Positions 16,211 through 23,125 of a DNA stretch of 25,917 bases are shown piece after piece. Position numbers and translations under genes: made by a program. The notes beneath the pieces were generated by a model. The model saw only the letters and a program-made list of their open reading frames with translations, had not been told where the DNA came from and did not search any database. Within the stretch, counting starts at the first letter, position 1. Each line of letters opens with the position of its first letter. The DNA comes from an uncultured Acetatifactor sp. (GTDB taxonomy: Bacteria; Bacillota; Clostridia; Lachnospirales; Lachnospiraceae), in assembly GCA_934402315.1 (NCBI GenBank), contig CAKRTS010000026.1, positions 1 to 25,917 on the forward strand. The letters are read 5' to 3'.

Positions 16211-17059
16211 ATGAGTATTTTATCCGGTCTTGGCGGAATTGGTCTCGGTGGTCTCGAGGGAGTAGACCTTTTTGCGGAAGAGGAAAAGGAAGAGAAAAAG
16301 AAAGTGGTCGCCGCACCTCCGAAGGTAGAGGAGAAGGATCTGATCTATGAGAAGAGCTTTAAATGTCCTGTCTGTGAGAAGGAGTTTAACGCGAAGATCA
16401 TGAAGACAGGTAAGGCGAAGCTGATCGGTACCGACATGGATCTGCGGGCAAGATATGAAGGAATCGACTCCATGAAGTATGATGTGGAGCTGTGTCCGCA
16501 CTGCGGTTATGCGGCATTGAGCAGATATTTCCCGAACATCGGCGCCTCCCAGGCGAAGCAGATCCGGGAAAAGATCAGCGCCAATGTGCGTCTCACCCAG
16601 TATAACGATGAAGTTTACAGCTATGAGCAGGCTTACGAGCGGTATAAGATCGCGCTTGCCTGCGCGGTGGTAAAGAGAGCGAAGGCGAGTGAGAAGGCCT
16701 ATATCTGCTTAAAGAGCGGCTGGCTGATGCGCGGTTGGGGAGAGAGCCTTCAGGAGAAAGGAAGCGAAGACCTGAAGCTGATCGGGGAGCTGACAAAGCA
16801 GGAGGACGAGTATCTGCAGAATGCTTACAAGGGCTTTGCGGAGGCGAGACAGACGGAGAGCTTTCCGATGTGCGGCATGGACGAGATCACGATCGACTAT
16901 CTGCTGGCAGTTCTGGCGGCAAGGTTCAAGAAGTATGACATTGCAAGCAGACTGATTTCCTCGATTCTGACCTCCTCGATGGCAAATGCGCGCACAAAGG
17001 AAAAGGCGAGAGATCTGAAGGATCAGATCGTTGCAGAAATCAAGGCGAACGGACACTGA
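16211..17059 (+). CDS. DUF2225 zinc-binding protein
   Basis: Function unknown. The 282-aa product fits DUF2225. A Gly-rich N-terminus and a Lys/Glu-rich linker (about 1-45) lead to two cysteine pairs, Cys52/Cys55 (CPVC) and Cys95/Cys98 (CPHCGYAAL), that probably bind one zinc ion. A helical, TPR-like region of about 170 residues follows. There is no signal peptide. The ATG at 16211 is preferred over an in-frame TTG at 16187, because AAGGAAGGG (16196-16204) precedes it and the TTG overlaps the glnS stop. It follows glnS by 20 bases, so co-transcription is likely. Confidence 0.88.
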   Translation: MSILSGLGGIGLGGLEGVDLFAEEEKEEKKKVVAAPPKVEEKDLIYEKSFKCPVCEKEFNAKIMKTGKAKLIGTDMDLRARYEGIDSMKYDVELCPHCGYAALSRYFPNIGASQAKQIREKISANVRLTQYNDEVYSYEQAYERYKIALACAVVKRAKASEKAYICLKSGWLMRGWGESLQEKGSEDLKLIGELTKQEDEYLQNAYKGFAEARQTESFPMCGMDEITIDYLLAVLAARFKKYDIASRLISSILTSSMANARTKEKARDLKDQIVAEIKANGH

Positions 17060-17098
17060 CAGACACAGCCCATACGGCGGGATGCCGGGAGAGCGACT

Positions 17099-18529
17099 AT
17101 GTATGAAATGACGATCCGTCTGCAAAGCGGCAGCGGCATCTGCCTGTATGAGCAGATCTATGAATATATCAAGAAGGAAATTACGGATGGGAAGCTTCAG
17201 GAGGGTGAGAGGCTTCCCTCCACTCGTTCTCTGGCAGAAAATTTACAGGTCGCCAGAAGCACGGTGGATTATGCCTACGCGCAGCTTCAGGACGAGGGCT
17301 ACATTGAGGCGAGACCCTACAGGGGTTACTTTGTCTGCGCGATGGAGGAGCTTGCGCGGGTGGACACCGGCGCAGGAAAGCACCGGAGCACGGCGGAAGT
17401 GGTTTTGAAGCCGAGGATGGAGGCTGCGGAATACCTCTATGACTTTTCCCCGCATGAGATTGATATGACGGGCTTTCCCTTCGGCGTCTGGAAGAAGATT
17501 ACAAAGAATATCCTGACGGACGCGAACAGCGAACTTTTTGCAAGGGGAGAACCGCAGGGCGATTACCGTCTGAGGGAAACAATCGGCAGATACCTTCATT
17601 CTTCGAGGGGAGTGAACTGCGACCCGGAGCAGATCATTGTCGGGGCGGGAAACGACTATCTGCTGATGCTGCTGGAGAAGCTGCTGGGAAGGGAGGTCTG
17701 CGTTGCGATGGAGAATCCGACCTATTTCCGCTCCTATCAGATCTTTCAGTCCTTCTCCTACCGGGTGATTACGGTTGAGAGGGATGACAGCGGCATGAAG
17801 ACGGAGCCTCTCGAGAGGGAAGGGGTCAATGCCGTCTATGCCATGCCCTCGCATCAGTTCCCGTCCGGCACGATCATGCCGATCGGAAGAAGGCTTGAGC
17901 TTTTAAGGTGGGCGGACAGGGAGCCCGACAGATACATCATCGAAGATGACTACGACAGTGAGTTCCGGTATCACGGAAAACCAATACCTGCCCTGCAGGC
18001 GAACGATGAACATGGAAGCGTCATCTACCTTGGCAGCTTTTCCAAGGCGATTGCACCGGCAATCCGTATCAGCTTCATGGTGCTGCCGAAGCCACTGCTG
18101 GAGAAATATCAGCGGGAGCTGGCATTTTATTCCTGTACCGTGTCAAGAATCGATCAGAGCATTCTGGATGAGTTTATCAGGGAGGGCTATTTTGAGCGCC
18201 ATCTGAACCGGATGAGAAAGATCTACCGCGCCAAGCATGAGCTCCTTCTGGAGGAACTGCGGCCGTTCAGAACCCGGTTCAGGATCACCGGAGAGAATGC
18301 GGGGCTGCACCTGGTACTGACGGCAAAGGGGAAGAACCTCAGCGAGACGGAGCTGGTGAAGGCAGCGGCAGCCGCAGGCGTGCGGGTCTACGGGATGTCG
18401 GAAGGAATGGAAAATGGGGAGGGCTCCGGGCGGAAGGAGAATGCCGCCGTCCTGCTGGGCTTTGGCGCACTGAGCCATGAGCAGATCAGGGAGGGAGCTG
18501 CCAGACTCAGAGAGGTCTGGCTGAGATAG
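17099..18529 (+). CDS. MocR-type regulator (GntR HTH fused to aminotransferase fold)
   Basis: PLP-dependent transcription regulator. The 476-aa product has a GntR winged helix at about 8-80 (GERLPSTRSLAENL, VARSTVDYAYAQLQDEGY) and a fold-type I aminotransferase domain from about 110. Lys316 in GSFSKAIAP is the expected Schiff-base lysine, and the family motif MPSHQFPSG and the PLP-contacting EDDYDSEFRY are present. Family members include PdxR (vitamin B6) and GabR (GABA); no target operon is visible here, so the effector is unknown. GGGAG at 17087-17091 precedes the ATG, and a second in-frame ATG follows three codons later. The 39-base gap after the DUF2225 gene is compatible with read-through from glnS. 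It ends at the terminator at 18544-18575. Confidence 0.93.
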   Translation: MYEMTIRLQSGSGICLYEQIYEYIKKEITDGKLQEGERLPSTRSLAENLQVARSTVDYAYAQLQDEGYIEARPYRGYFVCAMEELARVDTGAGKHRSTAEVVLKPRMEAAEYLYDFSPHEIDMTGFPFGVWKKITKNILTDANSELFARGEPQGDYRLRETIGRYLHSSRGVNCDPEQIIVGAGNDYLLMLLEKLLGREVCVAMENPTYFRSYQIFQSFSYRVITVERDDSGMKTEPLEREGVNAVYAMPSHQFPSGTIMPIGRRLELLRWADREPDRYIIEDDYDSEFRYHGKPIPALQANDEHGSVIYLGSFSKAIAPAIRISFMVLPKPLLEKYQRELAFYSCTVSRIDQSILDEFIREGYFERHLNRMRKIYRAKHELLLEELRPFRTRFRITGENAGLHLVLTAKGKNLSETELVKAAAAAGVRVYGMSEGMENGEGSGRKENAAVLLGFGALSHEQIREGAARLREVWLR

Positions 18530-18543
18530 GCTGGAATAGAGGA

Positions 18544-18575
18544 AAAAAGCCTCTCACCGGAGTGAGGGGCTTTTT
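18544..18575. terminator. Bidirectional terminator between convergent genes
   Basis: A 14-bp stem (18544-18557 with 18562-18575, one G-T pair) with a CGGA loop carries an A-run on the left and a T-run on the right, so it can end transcription in both directions. It serves the MocR gene and the opposing gene that ends at 18581. Confidence 0.9.
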
Positions 18576-18580
18576 GGAAG

Positions 18581-18946
18581 TTAATTGTCCTTCAAAGGAG
18601 GCTCTTCGTCGGAGGCATCCTCTTCATCGAAGAATTCCTCTACGTTTTCGATTGCATCTTCTGCCTTTTCTACAGTCTGTTCCACGGTATCCTTGAGAGG
18701 AGTGAAGCTTTCGGTCTTTTCCTCCGGCTTCTCAGTCTTCGGCTCCGGCGTCAAGGGCACATAGCTGCGTGATTTTGTCACTCCTTCCAGCTCATGCTCA
18801 TCGGGTTCTTCGCTGAAGTCGTCGTAATCCTCGTCCTCGGCATGGGTGTCGGCTGCATTCTTTTTTTGCAGATAGTGGTGTGCTGCAGCAGCAACAGTAC
18901 CTATTGCCGCAGCGAAAAGAAGAACTTTTTTAAATTTCTTTGCCAT
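18581..18946 (-). CDS. Small membrane-anchored acidic protein
   Basis: Function unknown. The 121-aa product starts with a basic MAKKFKK segment followed by one hydrophobic, Ala-rich helix (about 8-24). The remaining 95 residues are very acidic (many Glu/Asp) with Pro and Lys, are probably unstructured, and have a possible short helix near residues 83-105. The helix could be an uncleaved signal anchor. The overall plan recalls YtxH-like small envelope proteins but with no clear motif. CTCCTTT at 18953-18959 (AAAGGAG on the minus strand) lies 6 bases from the ATG. It is a single gene that shares its terminator with the MocR gene. Confidence 0.8.
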   Translation of the reverse strand: MAKKFKKVLLFAAAIGTVAAAAHHYLQKKNAADTHAEDEDYDDFSEEPDEHELEGVTKSRSYVPLTPEPKTEKPEEKTESFTPLKDTVEQTVEKAEDAIENVEEFFDEEDASDEEPPLKDN

Positions 18947-19042
18947 AGGTTACTCCTTTCGGTTCCGTTTAAGTTATGATAATTTTAATACTATTCTGCG
19001 GAATTGAAAAGGGAATATGTACAATTTTAGGAAAATTTTATG

Positions 19043-19078
19043 GTTTCTATCGGAAAGAAATTATGCTACTATAGAAAC
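19043..19078. promoter_or_regulatory. Candidate TetR promoter and operator
   Basis: GTTTCTAT (19043-19050) and ATAGAAAC (19071-19078) form a perfect 8-bp inverted repeat with a 20-base centre. The repeat arms overlap a weak promoter, TTTCTA (19044-19049) with TACTAT (19067-19072) at 17 bases. Its place just upstream of a TetR gene fits autoregulation. This is inference. Confidence 0.4.
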
Positions 19079-19104
19079 ATCGGAGTGGAACAGGAGCAGG
19101 ATTT

Positions 19105-19713
19105 ATGAACGGCAAGTTCTTTGATTTGAAAAAAGAAAAGCAGGACAGGATGATTAACGCAGCGCTGAAAATATTTGCGCTTCAGGGCTATCGCCATGCG
19201 AGCACGGATGACATAGTCAGGGAAGCGGCGATCAGCAAGGGACTCCTCTTCCATTATTTCGGGAGCAAGATCGGAGTATATAAATTTATCTATGACTACA
19301 GCGTGAGATATATGACGCTGGAGCTGCGGTCGACGGTCGACCCGGCGGAGCGGGATCTGTTCGCGGTCATGAAGCAGACCGAATGTGCCCGTATGCACGC
19401 AATGAGAGGCTACCCCTACATGCAGCAGTTCCTGAACCGTTCGATGTCGGAGGATGTCAGCGAGGCGCTTCTGGCGATAGAGGAGAAGCGGGGAGCTCTT
19501 GAGGAGGTCTATCAGGCGATCAATGCGCAGATCGATTACAGCCGTCTTCCCGGAAAGGTAGACGGGGAGAAGCTGCGGAAGATGCTTGATTTTACGATCA
19601 AGGGACTGATGACGGAGCGGTTTCAGGACGCTTCTTTCCAGCCGGAAATGCTGTATGAGGAGATCTGTGTTTATCTGGATATGATGAGAGAGCTTGTCTG
19701 CGCCCCGCAGTGA
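19105..19713 (+). CDS. TetR-family transcription regulator
   Basis: DNA-binding repressor type protein of 202 aa. The TetR helix-turn-helix covers about 12-60 (INAALKIFALQGYRHAST, DIVREAAISKGLLFHYF, GSKIGVYKFIYDY). The C-terminal ligand domain (about 65-202) is unlike any sensor I can name, so the inducer is unknown. AGGAG at 19092-19096 lies 8 bases before the ATG. It is transcribed toward the DUF6062-like gene, and no efflux pump or lipid gene, the common TetR targets, sits beside it. An inverted repeat over its promoter suggests self-control. Confidence 0.92.
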   Translation: MNGKFFDLKKEKQDRMINAALKIFALQGYRHASTDDIVREAAISKGLLFHYFGSKIGVYKFIYDYSVRYMTLELRSTVDPAERDLFAVMKQTECARMHAMRGYPYMQQFLNRSMSEDVSEALLAIEEKRGALEEVYQAINAQIDYSRLPGKVDGEKLRKMLDFTIKGLMTERFQDASFQPEMLYEEICVYLDMMRELVCAPQ

Positions 19714-19737
19714 GGGCAGAGCGCAGCGAAAGGTACG

Positions 19738-19788
19738 GGCGGTTATTTGCCGGGGCGATAGGGGCCATCGGCGGGATAACCGCCTTTT
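19738..19788 (+). terminator. Possible TetR terminator inside the end of the opposing gene
   Basis: GGCGGTTAT (19738-19746) pairs perfectly with ATAACCGCC (19776-19784), with an inner GCCG/CGGC pair (19749-19752 with 19769-19772), and TTTT follows. The long loop makes it weaker than the other terminators here, and it lies in the last codons of the DUF6062-like gene. Confidence 0.45.
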
Positions 19789-20504
19789 AGTTTCTGCATT
19801 CCGCGCTGTATGGCATCCTTGGAGTTCTTCCAGTCAGCGTCTTTGTTGCGGTAGTCGAATTTTTCCACCATCCATGCGACATCCTCCGCAAGCCGTTCCA
19901 TATTCTGGTCCATGAGTGGGAACATGCACTGATAGAAATCCTCGCGTTCCCTGTCGCCCAGCTTGGCGTCGGAAGCGCTGCAGAGATCCCCGAAATGCGT
20001 CAGGCAGAAGCCCTTGCTCTTCCGCACCTTTTCCCGGAAATCGTCATCCTGCTTCCAGAGGTAGAAGAAGGTGTCCATATAGCGGTCATATGTCTCCCGG
20101 AACTGGCTGCAGATGTAGCAGGACTCGTCCTTCCGGCGCACCCATGAGGCGATGGCGTTTCCGCTCTCCGTGCTCTTGCGGAATTTATCCTTCAGGGAGG
20201 TTTTACCGGGGCGGAAGCTCTTGAATTCCGCATTCATCTCACGGATCATTTTCTGGTAATGGGTCTTGAGAATCCATGCGTTGCCGAGCGTGTTGCCGTA
20301 GTCGAACATTTTCTGGAAATGGGGGCGGCAGAAGCCCGCCTTGTCGGTCATCTCACGGATATCAGCCTCCATGTAGGAAGCGCTGCTGCCGAGGACAAAG
20401 TCCAGAAGATCATGCTCAATGCTTCTCTCGATGAAGCAGAAGGGACATTCGTCATTGGCATCTATGGCATCATTCAGGGGGATGGTATAAAGCTGCTCTT
20501 TCAT
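19743..20504 (-). CDS. DUF6062-like protein with duplicated Cys/His modules
   Basis: Function unknown. The soluble 253-aa product resembles the DUF6062 family of Clostridia, from memory. Two similar modules are visible: Cys20-x2-Cys23 with Cys59-x2-His62-Phe, and Cys129-x2-Cys132 with Cys167-x2-His170-Phe. The spacing between pairs is almost equal (36 and 35 residues), and each second half reads GFCxxHF. Each module could hold one metal ion. There is no signal peptide or membrane helix. The start at 20504 is chosen because CTCCTT at 20512-20517 (AAGGAG on the minus strand) lies 7 bases upstream; the open frame extends farther to 20597 without a good ribosome binding site. It faces the TetR gene end to end. 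Confidence 0.87.
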   Translation of the reverse strand: MKEQLYTIPLNDAIDANDECPFCFIERSIEHDLLDFVLGSSASYMEADIREMTDKAGFCRPHFQKMFDYGNTLGNAWILKTHYQKMIREMNAEFKSFRPGKTSLKDKFRKSTESGNAIASWVRRKDESCYICSQFRETYDRYMDTFFYLWKQDDDFREKVRKSKGFCLTHFGDLCSASDAKLGDREREDFYQCMFPLMDQNMERLAEDVAWMVEKFDYRNKDADWKNSKDAIQRGMQKLKGGYPADGPYRPGK

Positions 20505-20568
20505 ATACAGTCTCCTTATAAGCGTCTGAGTTTCTATTTTGATCCGATATTTCCAGTGTAACGCATTC

Positions 20569-20597
20569 ATTACATAAATACTACTGATTTGTAACAA
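20569..20597 (-). promoter_or_regulatory. Promoter of the DUF6062-like gene
   Basis: On the minus strand TTGTTA (20592-20597) and TGTAAT (20569-20574) are 17 bases apart, about 60 bases upstream of the ATG at 20504. This also argues against a start at 20597. Confidence 0.55.
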
Positions 20598-20626
20598 TTT
20601 GGAACTAAAATTTAAGATTTTTTAGG

Positions 20627-20655
20627 TTGTCACATGCCTTGCCGGAGGATATGAT
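20627..20655 (+). promoter_or_regulatory. Promoter of the MBOAT operon
   Basis: TTGTCA (20627-20632) and TATGAT (20650-20655) are 17 bases apart, giving a short leader of about 28 bases to the start at 20690. Confidence 0.72.
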
Positions 20656-20689
20656 ATAGATAAAGATGAGATGAAAGATGTGATAATTT

Positions 20690-22084
20690 TTGATATTCAG
20701 CAGTATAGAATTTTTACTCTTCTTTCTGCCTGTTTTTTTAGTGGTATACCGACTGGTGCCGGATCGGATGAAAAATGCAGTGCTTCTTCTCGGAAGCCTG
20801 ATTTTTTACGCCTATGGGGAGCCAAAGTTCCTTGTGCTGCTCATGGTTTCTGTTCTGGTGAATTATTTTTTCGGACTGCATATCGGACAGGGAGCGCGAC
20901 AGAAGGGAACAGATAGAAAACAAAAGAAAAGAAAATATGACCGCAGGCGGAAATGCCTGTTTGTGACGGCAATTGCGCTGAACGTAGGGGTGCTGGCGCT
21001 TTTTAAGAGCGGTATCGGTGAAGTGGGACTACCGTTGGGCATCAGCTTCTACACCTTTCAGATACTCGCTTATCTGATCGATGTGTACAGGGGAGATGTG
21101 GGAAGGGAGATCTCCTTCCTGCGCTTTGCAACCTACATTATCATGTTTCCGCAGCTGATTTCGGGGCCGCTTGTCAGCTATGGGGAGATGCGGGACTCTC
21201 TCTATAAGCGCAAGATAGATGCCGCCGGCCTACAGGAAGGGCTTAAGGTGTTCACCGTTGGACTGGCGTTTAAGGTTCTCCTTGCCGACAGGCTCGGCTT
21301 TCTCTGGCAGGAGGTACAGGTAACGGGCTTTGAGAGCATCTCCACGCCGCTGGCATGGATCGCGGCAATCGCCTATTCATTGAAGATCTATTTCGATTTT
21401 TATGGCTATTCGCTGATGGCGATAGGACTTGGCAGAATGCTGGGCTTTGGACTTCCGGATAACTTTAAGGAGCCATATATGTCGGGAACCGTGAGGGAAT
21501 TTTATCGAAGATGGCATATTACACTTGGAAACTGGTTCTGCAAATATGTCTATATCCCGCTGGGCGGCAACCGGCGCGGCGAGTTCCGCACGGTGTGCAA
21601 TCTGCTTCTGGTCTGGGCGCTGACAGCGGTCTGGCATGGGAGCACGGCAAATTTCCTCATCTGGGGAATGCTGCTCTGGCTGCTGATTGTCGTGGAGAAG
21701 CGGCTGACGGCAATGGGAGCCGACAGGCTGTTCCGGAAGGGCATCCTGCGGTGTGTGCCGCATCTGTATCTGTGGATCGTCATTCCGGTCACATGGGTCT
21801 GCTTCGCGGTGACGGATGTATCCCAGCTCCAGATTTATCTCGGCAGGATGTTCTCCATGAATGAGGGAATCCGCGTCAGCGCGGGCGACTGGCTGAAGGC
21901 ATTGTCAAATTACGGTTATCTTCTTGCAGCAGGGGCATTTGCGTGTACACCGGCATTGAAAAAGCTGTTCCGGAGATGGAAGGACAGCATTGTGGCGGCA
22001 GTAATCCTTGTCGTGATCTTCTGGGTATGCGTGTGGAGATTGCAGGTCGAGGGAAATAATCCGTTTATGTATTTCAGATTTTAG
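20690..22084 (+). CDS. MBOAT O-acyltransferase (AlgI/DltB-like)
   Basis: Polytopic membrane enzyme that moves an acyl group, usually acetyl, across the membrane to an extracellular polymer or to a partner protein. The 464-aa product has many membrane helices from residue 1 on (FLLFFLPVFLVVY, FLVLLMVSVLVNYFF, LLLVWALTAVW and others). The MBOAT signature residues are His276 in RRWHITLGNW and the catalytic His316 in VWHGSTANF. YFDFYGYSLMAIGLGRMLG and YVYIPLGGNRRG are typical of the AlgI branch. The start is a TTG, because an in-frame TAA lies at 20684-20686 and the residues MIFSSIEFLLFF match family N-termini. The ribosome binding site appears to be the broken match GAAAG...GTGAT at 20672-20684. 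An SGNH hydrolase follows, the usual partner. Confidence 0.93.
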   Translation: MIFSSIEFLLFFLPVFLVVYRLVPDRMKNAVLLLGSLIFYAYGEPKFLVLLMVSVLVNYFFGLHIGQGARQKGTDRKQKKRKYDRRRKCLFVTAIALNVGVLALFKSGIGEVGLPLGISFYTFQILAYLIDVYRGDVGREISFLRFATYIIMFPQLISGPLVSYGEMRDSLYKRKIDAAGLQEGLKVFTVGLAFKVLLADRLGFLWQEVQVTGFESISTPLAWIAAIAYSLKIYFDFYGYSLMAIGLGRMLGFGLPDNFKEPYMSGTVREFYRRWHITLGNWFCKYVYIPLGGNRRGEFRTVCNLLLVWALTAVWHGSTANFLIWGMLLWLLIVVEKRLTAMGADRLFRKGILRCVPHLYLWIVIPVTWVCFAVTDVSQLQIYLGRMFSMNEGIRVSAGDWLKALSNYGYLLAAGAFACTPALKKLFRRWKDSIVAAVILVVIFWVCVWRLQVEGNNPFMYFRF

Positions 22085-22094
22085 AGTGTTTTTG

Positions 22095-22112
22095 TGTCCG
22101 GCAGTCCGGACA
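22095..22112. repeat. Hairpin directly before the SGNH start codon
   Basis: TGTCCGG (22095-22101) pairs perfectly with CCGGACA (22106-22112) around CAGT. It ends one base before the ATG at 22114 and lies in the 29-base gap after the MBOAT stop. It could adjust relative expression or RNA processing between the two genes. Confidence 0.45.
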
Positions 22113-22113
22113 G

Positions 22114-23103
22114 ATGGGAGTTTATGTGAAATGGGTGAAAAAGTGGTCCTATTTGATTTTGTTCATAGTGACCGGATTTTGCTATCTGACACTGATCGAT
22201 AAATGGCAGGTTTATGCGGGCCCGCTCGGGCAGCTGAGAAGCAGCTACGGTGATGCCGATGTGCAGCAGAAGGCGGATCAGACACCGGAGGATGGAGCGG
22301 ATATTGCGGCAGACGGAGATGCGGAGAGTGGAACGCAGGAAGGAGAGCAGACGCAGGGCGGGGAAGCCATGACAGGGAAAGAGGACGGGAGCAGCGCCGG
22401 TGAAGGGCAGCCAGACGGTACATCGGACAACTCGGAGACGGGGCAGGAAGGACAGGGGGATGTCCCACCGGAGGATAACGGTGCGCCGGTGTATGTCACG
22501 GTGGAGGACGACTATTTCTCTGACGCTGTATTCATCGGGGATTCCAGAACCGTGGGAATGTACGAATACGGAGGACTGGAGGATATTTCGACCTTCTATG
22601 CATCCACGGGTCTGACCGTGTATAAGCTGTTTTCCGCGGAGATCGTCCCGCTGCCGGGGCAGAAGAAGAAAATTACGGTGGAGGAGGCATTGCAGCAGAA
22701 TTCCTTTGCCAAGATTTATCTCATGATCGGTATCAATGAGATGGGAACGGGAACGGTGGAGACCTTCACGGAGAAGTACAAGGAGGTCGTGCAGCATCTT
22801 CAGGAGCTGCAGCCGGACGCGATTATCTATATTCAGGGCATCATGAAGGTGACGACCGAGCGCTCAAATCAGGGCGATTATATTAACAATGAGGGAATCG
22901 ATGCAAGGAACCTTGAACTGGAAAAGCTCGCGGACAACCGGAAGATATTTTATCTGGATGTCAACCCGCTGATCTGTGATGAGACGGGCGGCATGGTTCC
23001 GGACTATACCTTCGACGGTGTGCATCTGAAAGCAAAATATATTGAGATCTGGAAGAACTTCCTCAAGGAGCACGCAGTGCTGAGCGAGGATGGAAATCAT
23101 TGA
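22114..23103 (+). CDS. Membrane-anchored SGNH/GDSL hydrolase
   Basis: Extracellular esterase or acyltransferase, the likely partner of the MBOAT protein. The 329-aa product has a short cytoplasmic start, one membrane helix (about 11-29), a low-complexity linker (about 45-125) rich in Gly, Glu, Asp, Gln and Thr, and an SGNH domain (about 130-325). Block I is FIGDSRTVGM with Ser144, Asn208 lies in GINEMG, and block V is FDGVHL with Asp301 and His304, so the catalytic set is complete. The linker would let the domain reach into the cell wall. The start is uncertain: ATG 22114 has no clear ribosome binding site, whereas GTG 22126 has GGGAG (22116-22120) 5 bases upstream; both give the same anchored protein. 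Only 22 bases separate it from the next start. Confidence 0.92.
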   Translation: MGVYVKWVKKWSYLILFIVTGFCYLTLIDKWQVYAGPLGQLRSSYGDADVQQKADQTPEDGADIAADGDAESGTQEGEQTQGGEAMTGKEDGSSAGEGQPDGTSDNSETGQEGQGDVPPEDNGAPVYVTVEDDYFSDAVFIGDSRTVGMYEYGGLEDISTFYASTGLTVYKLFSAEIVPLPGQKKKITVEEALQQNSFAKIYLMIGINEMGTGTVETFTEKYKEVVQHLQELQPDAIIYIQGIMKVTTERSNQGDYINNEGIDARNLELEKLADNRKIFYLDVNPLICDETGGMVPDYTFDGVHLKAKYIEIWKNFLKEHAVLSEDGNH

Positions 23104-23125
23104 CATTACAACAAGGGGAAAGCGT

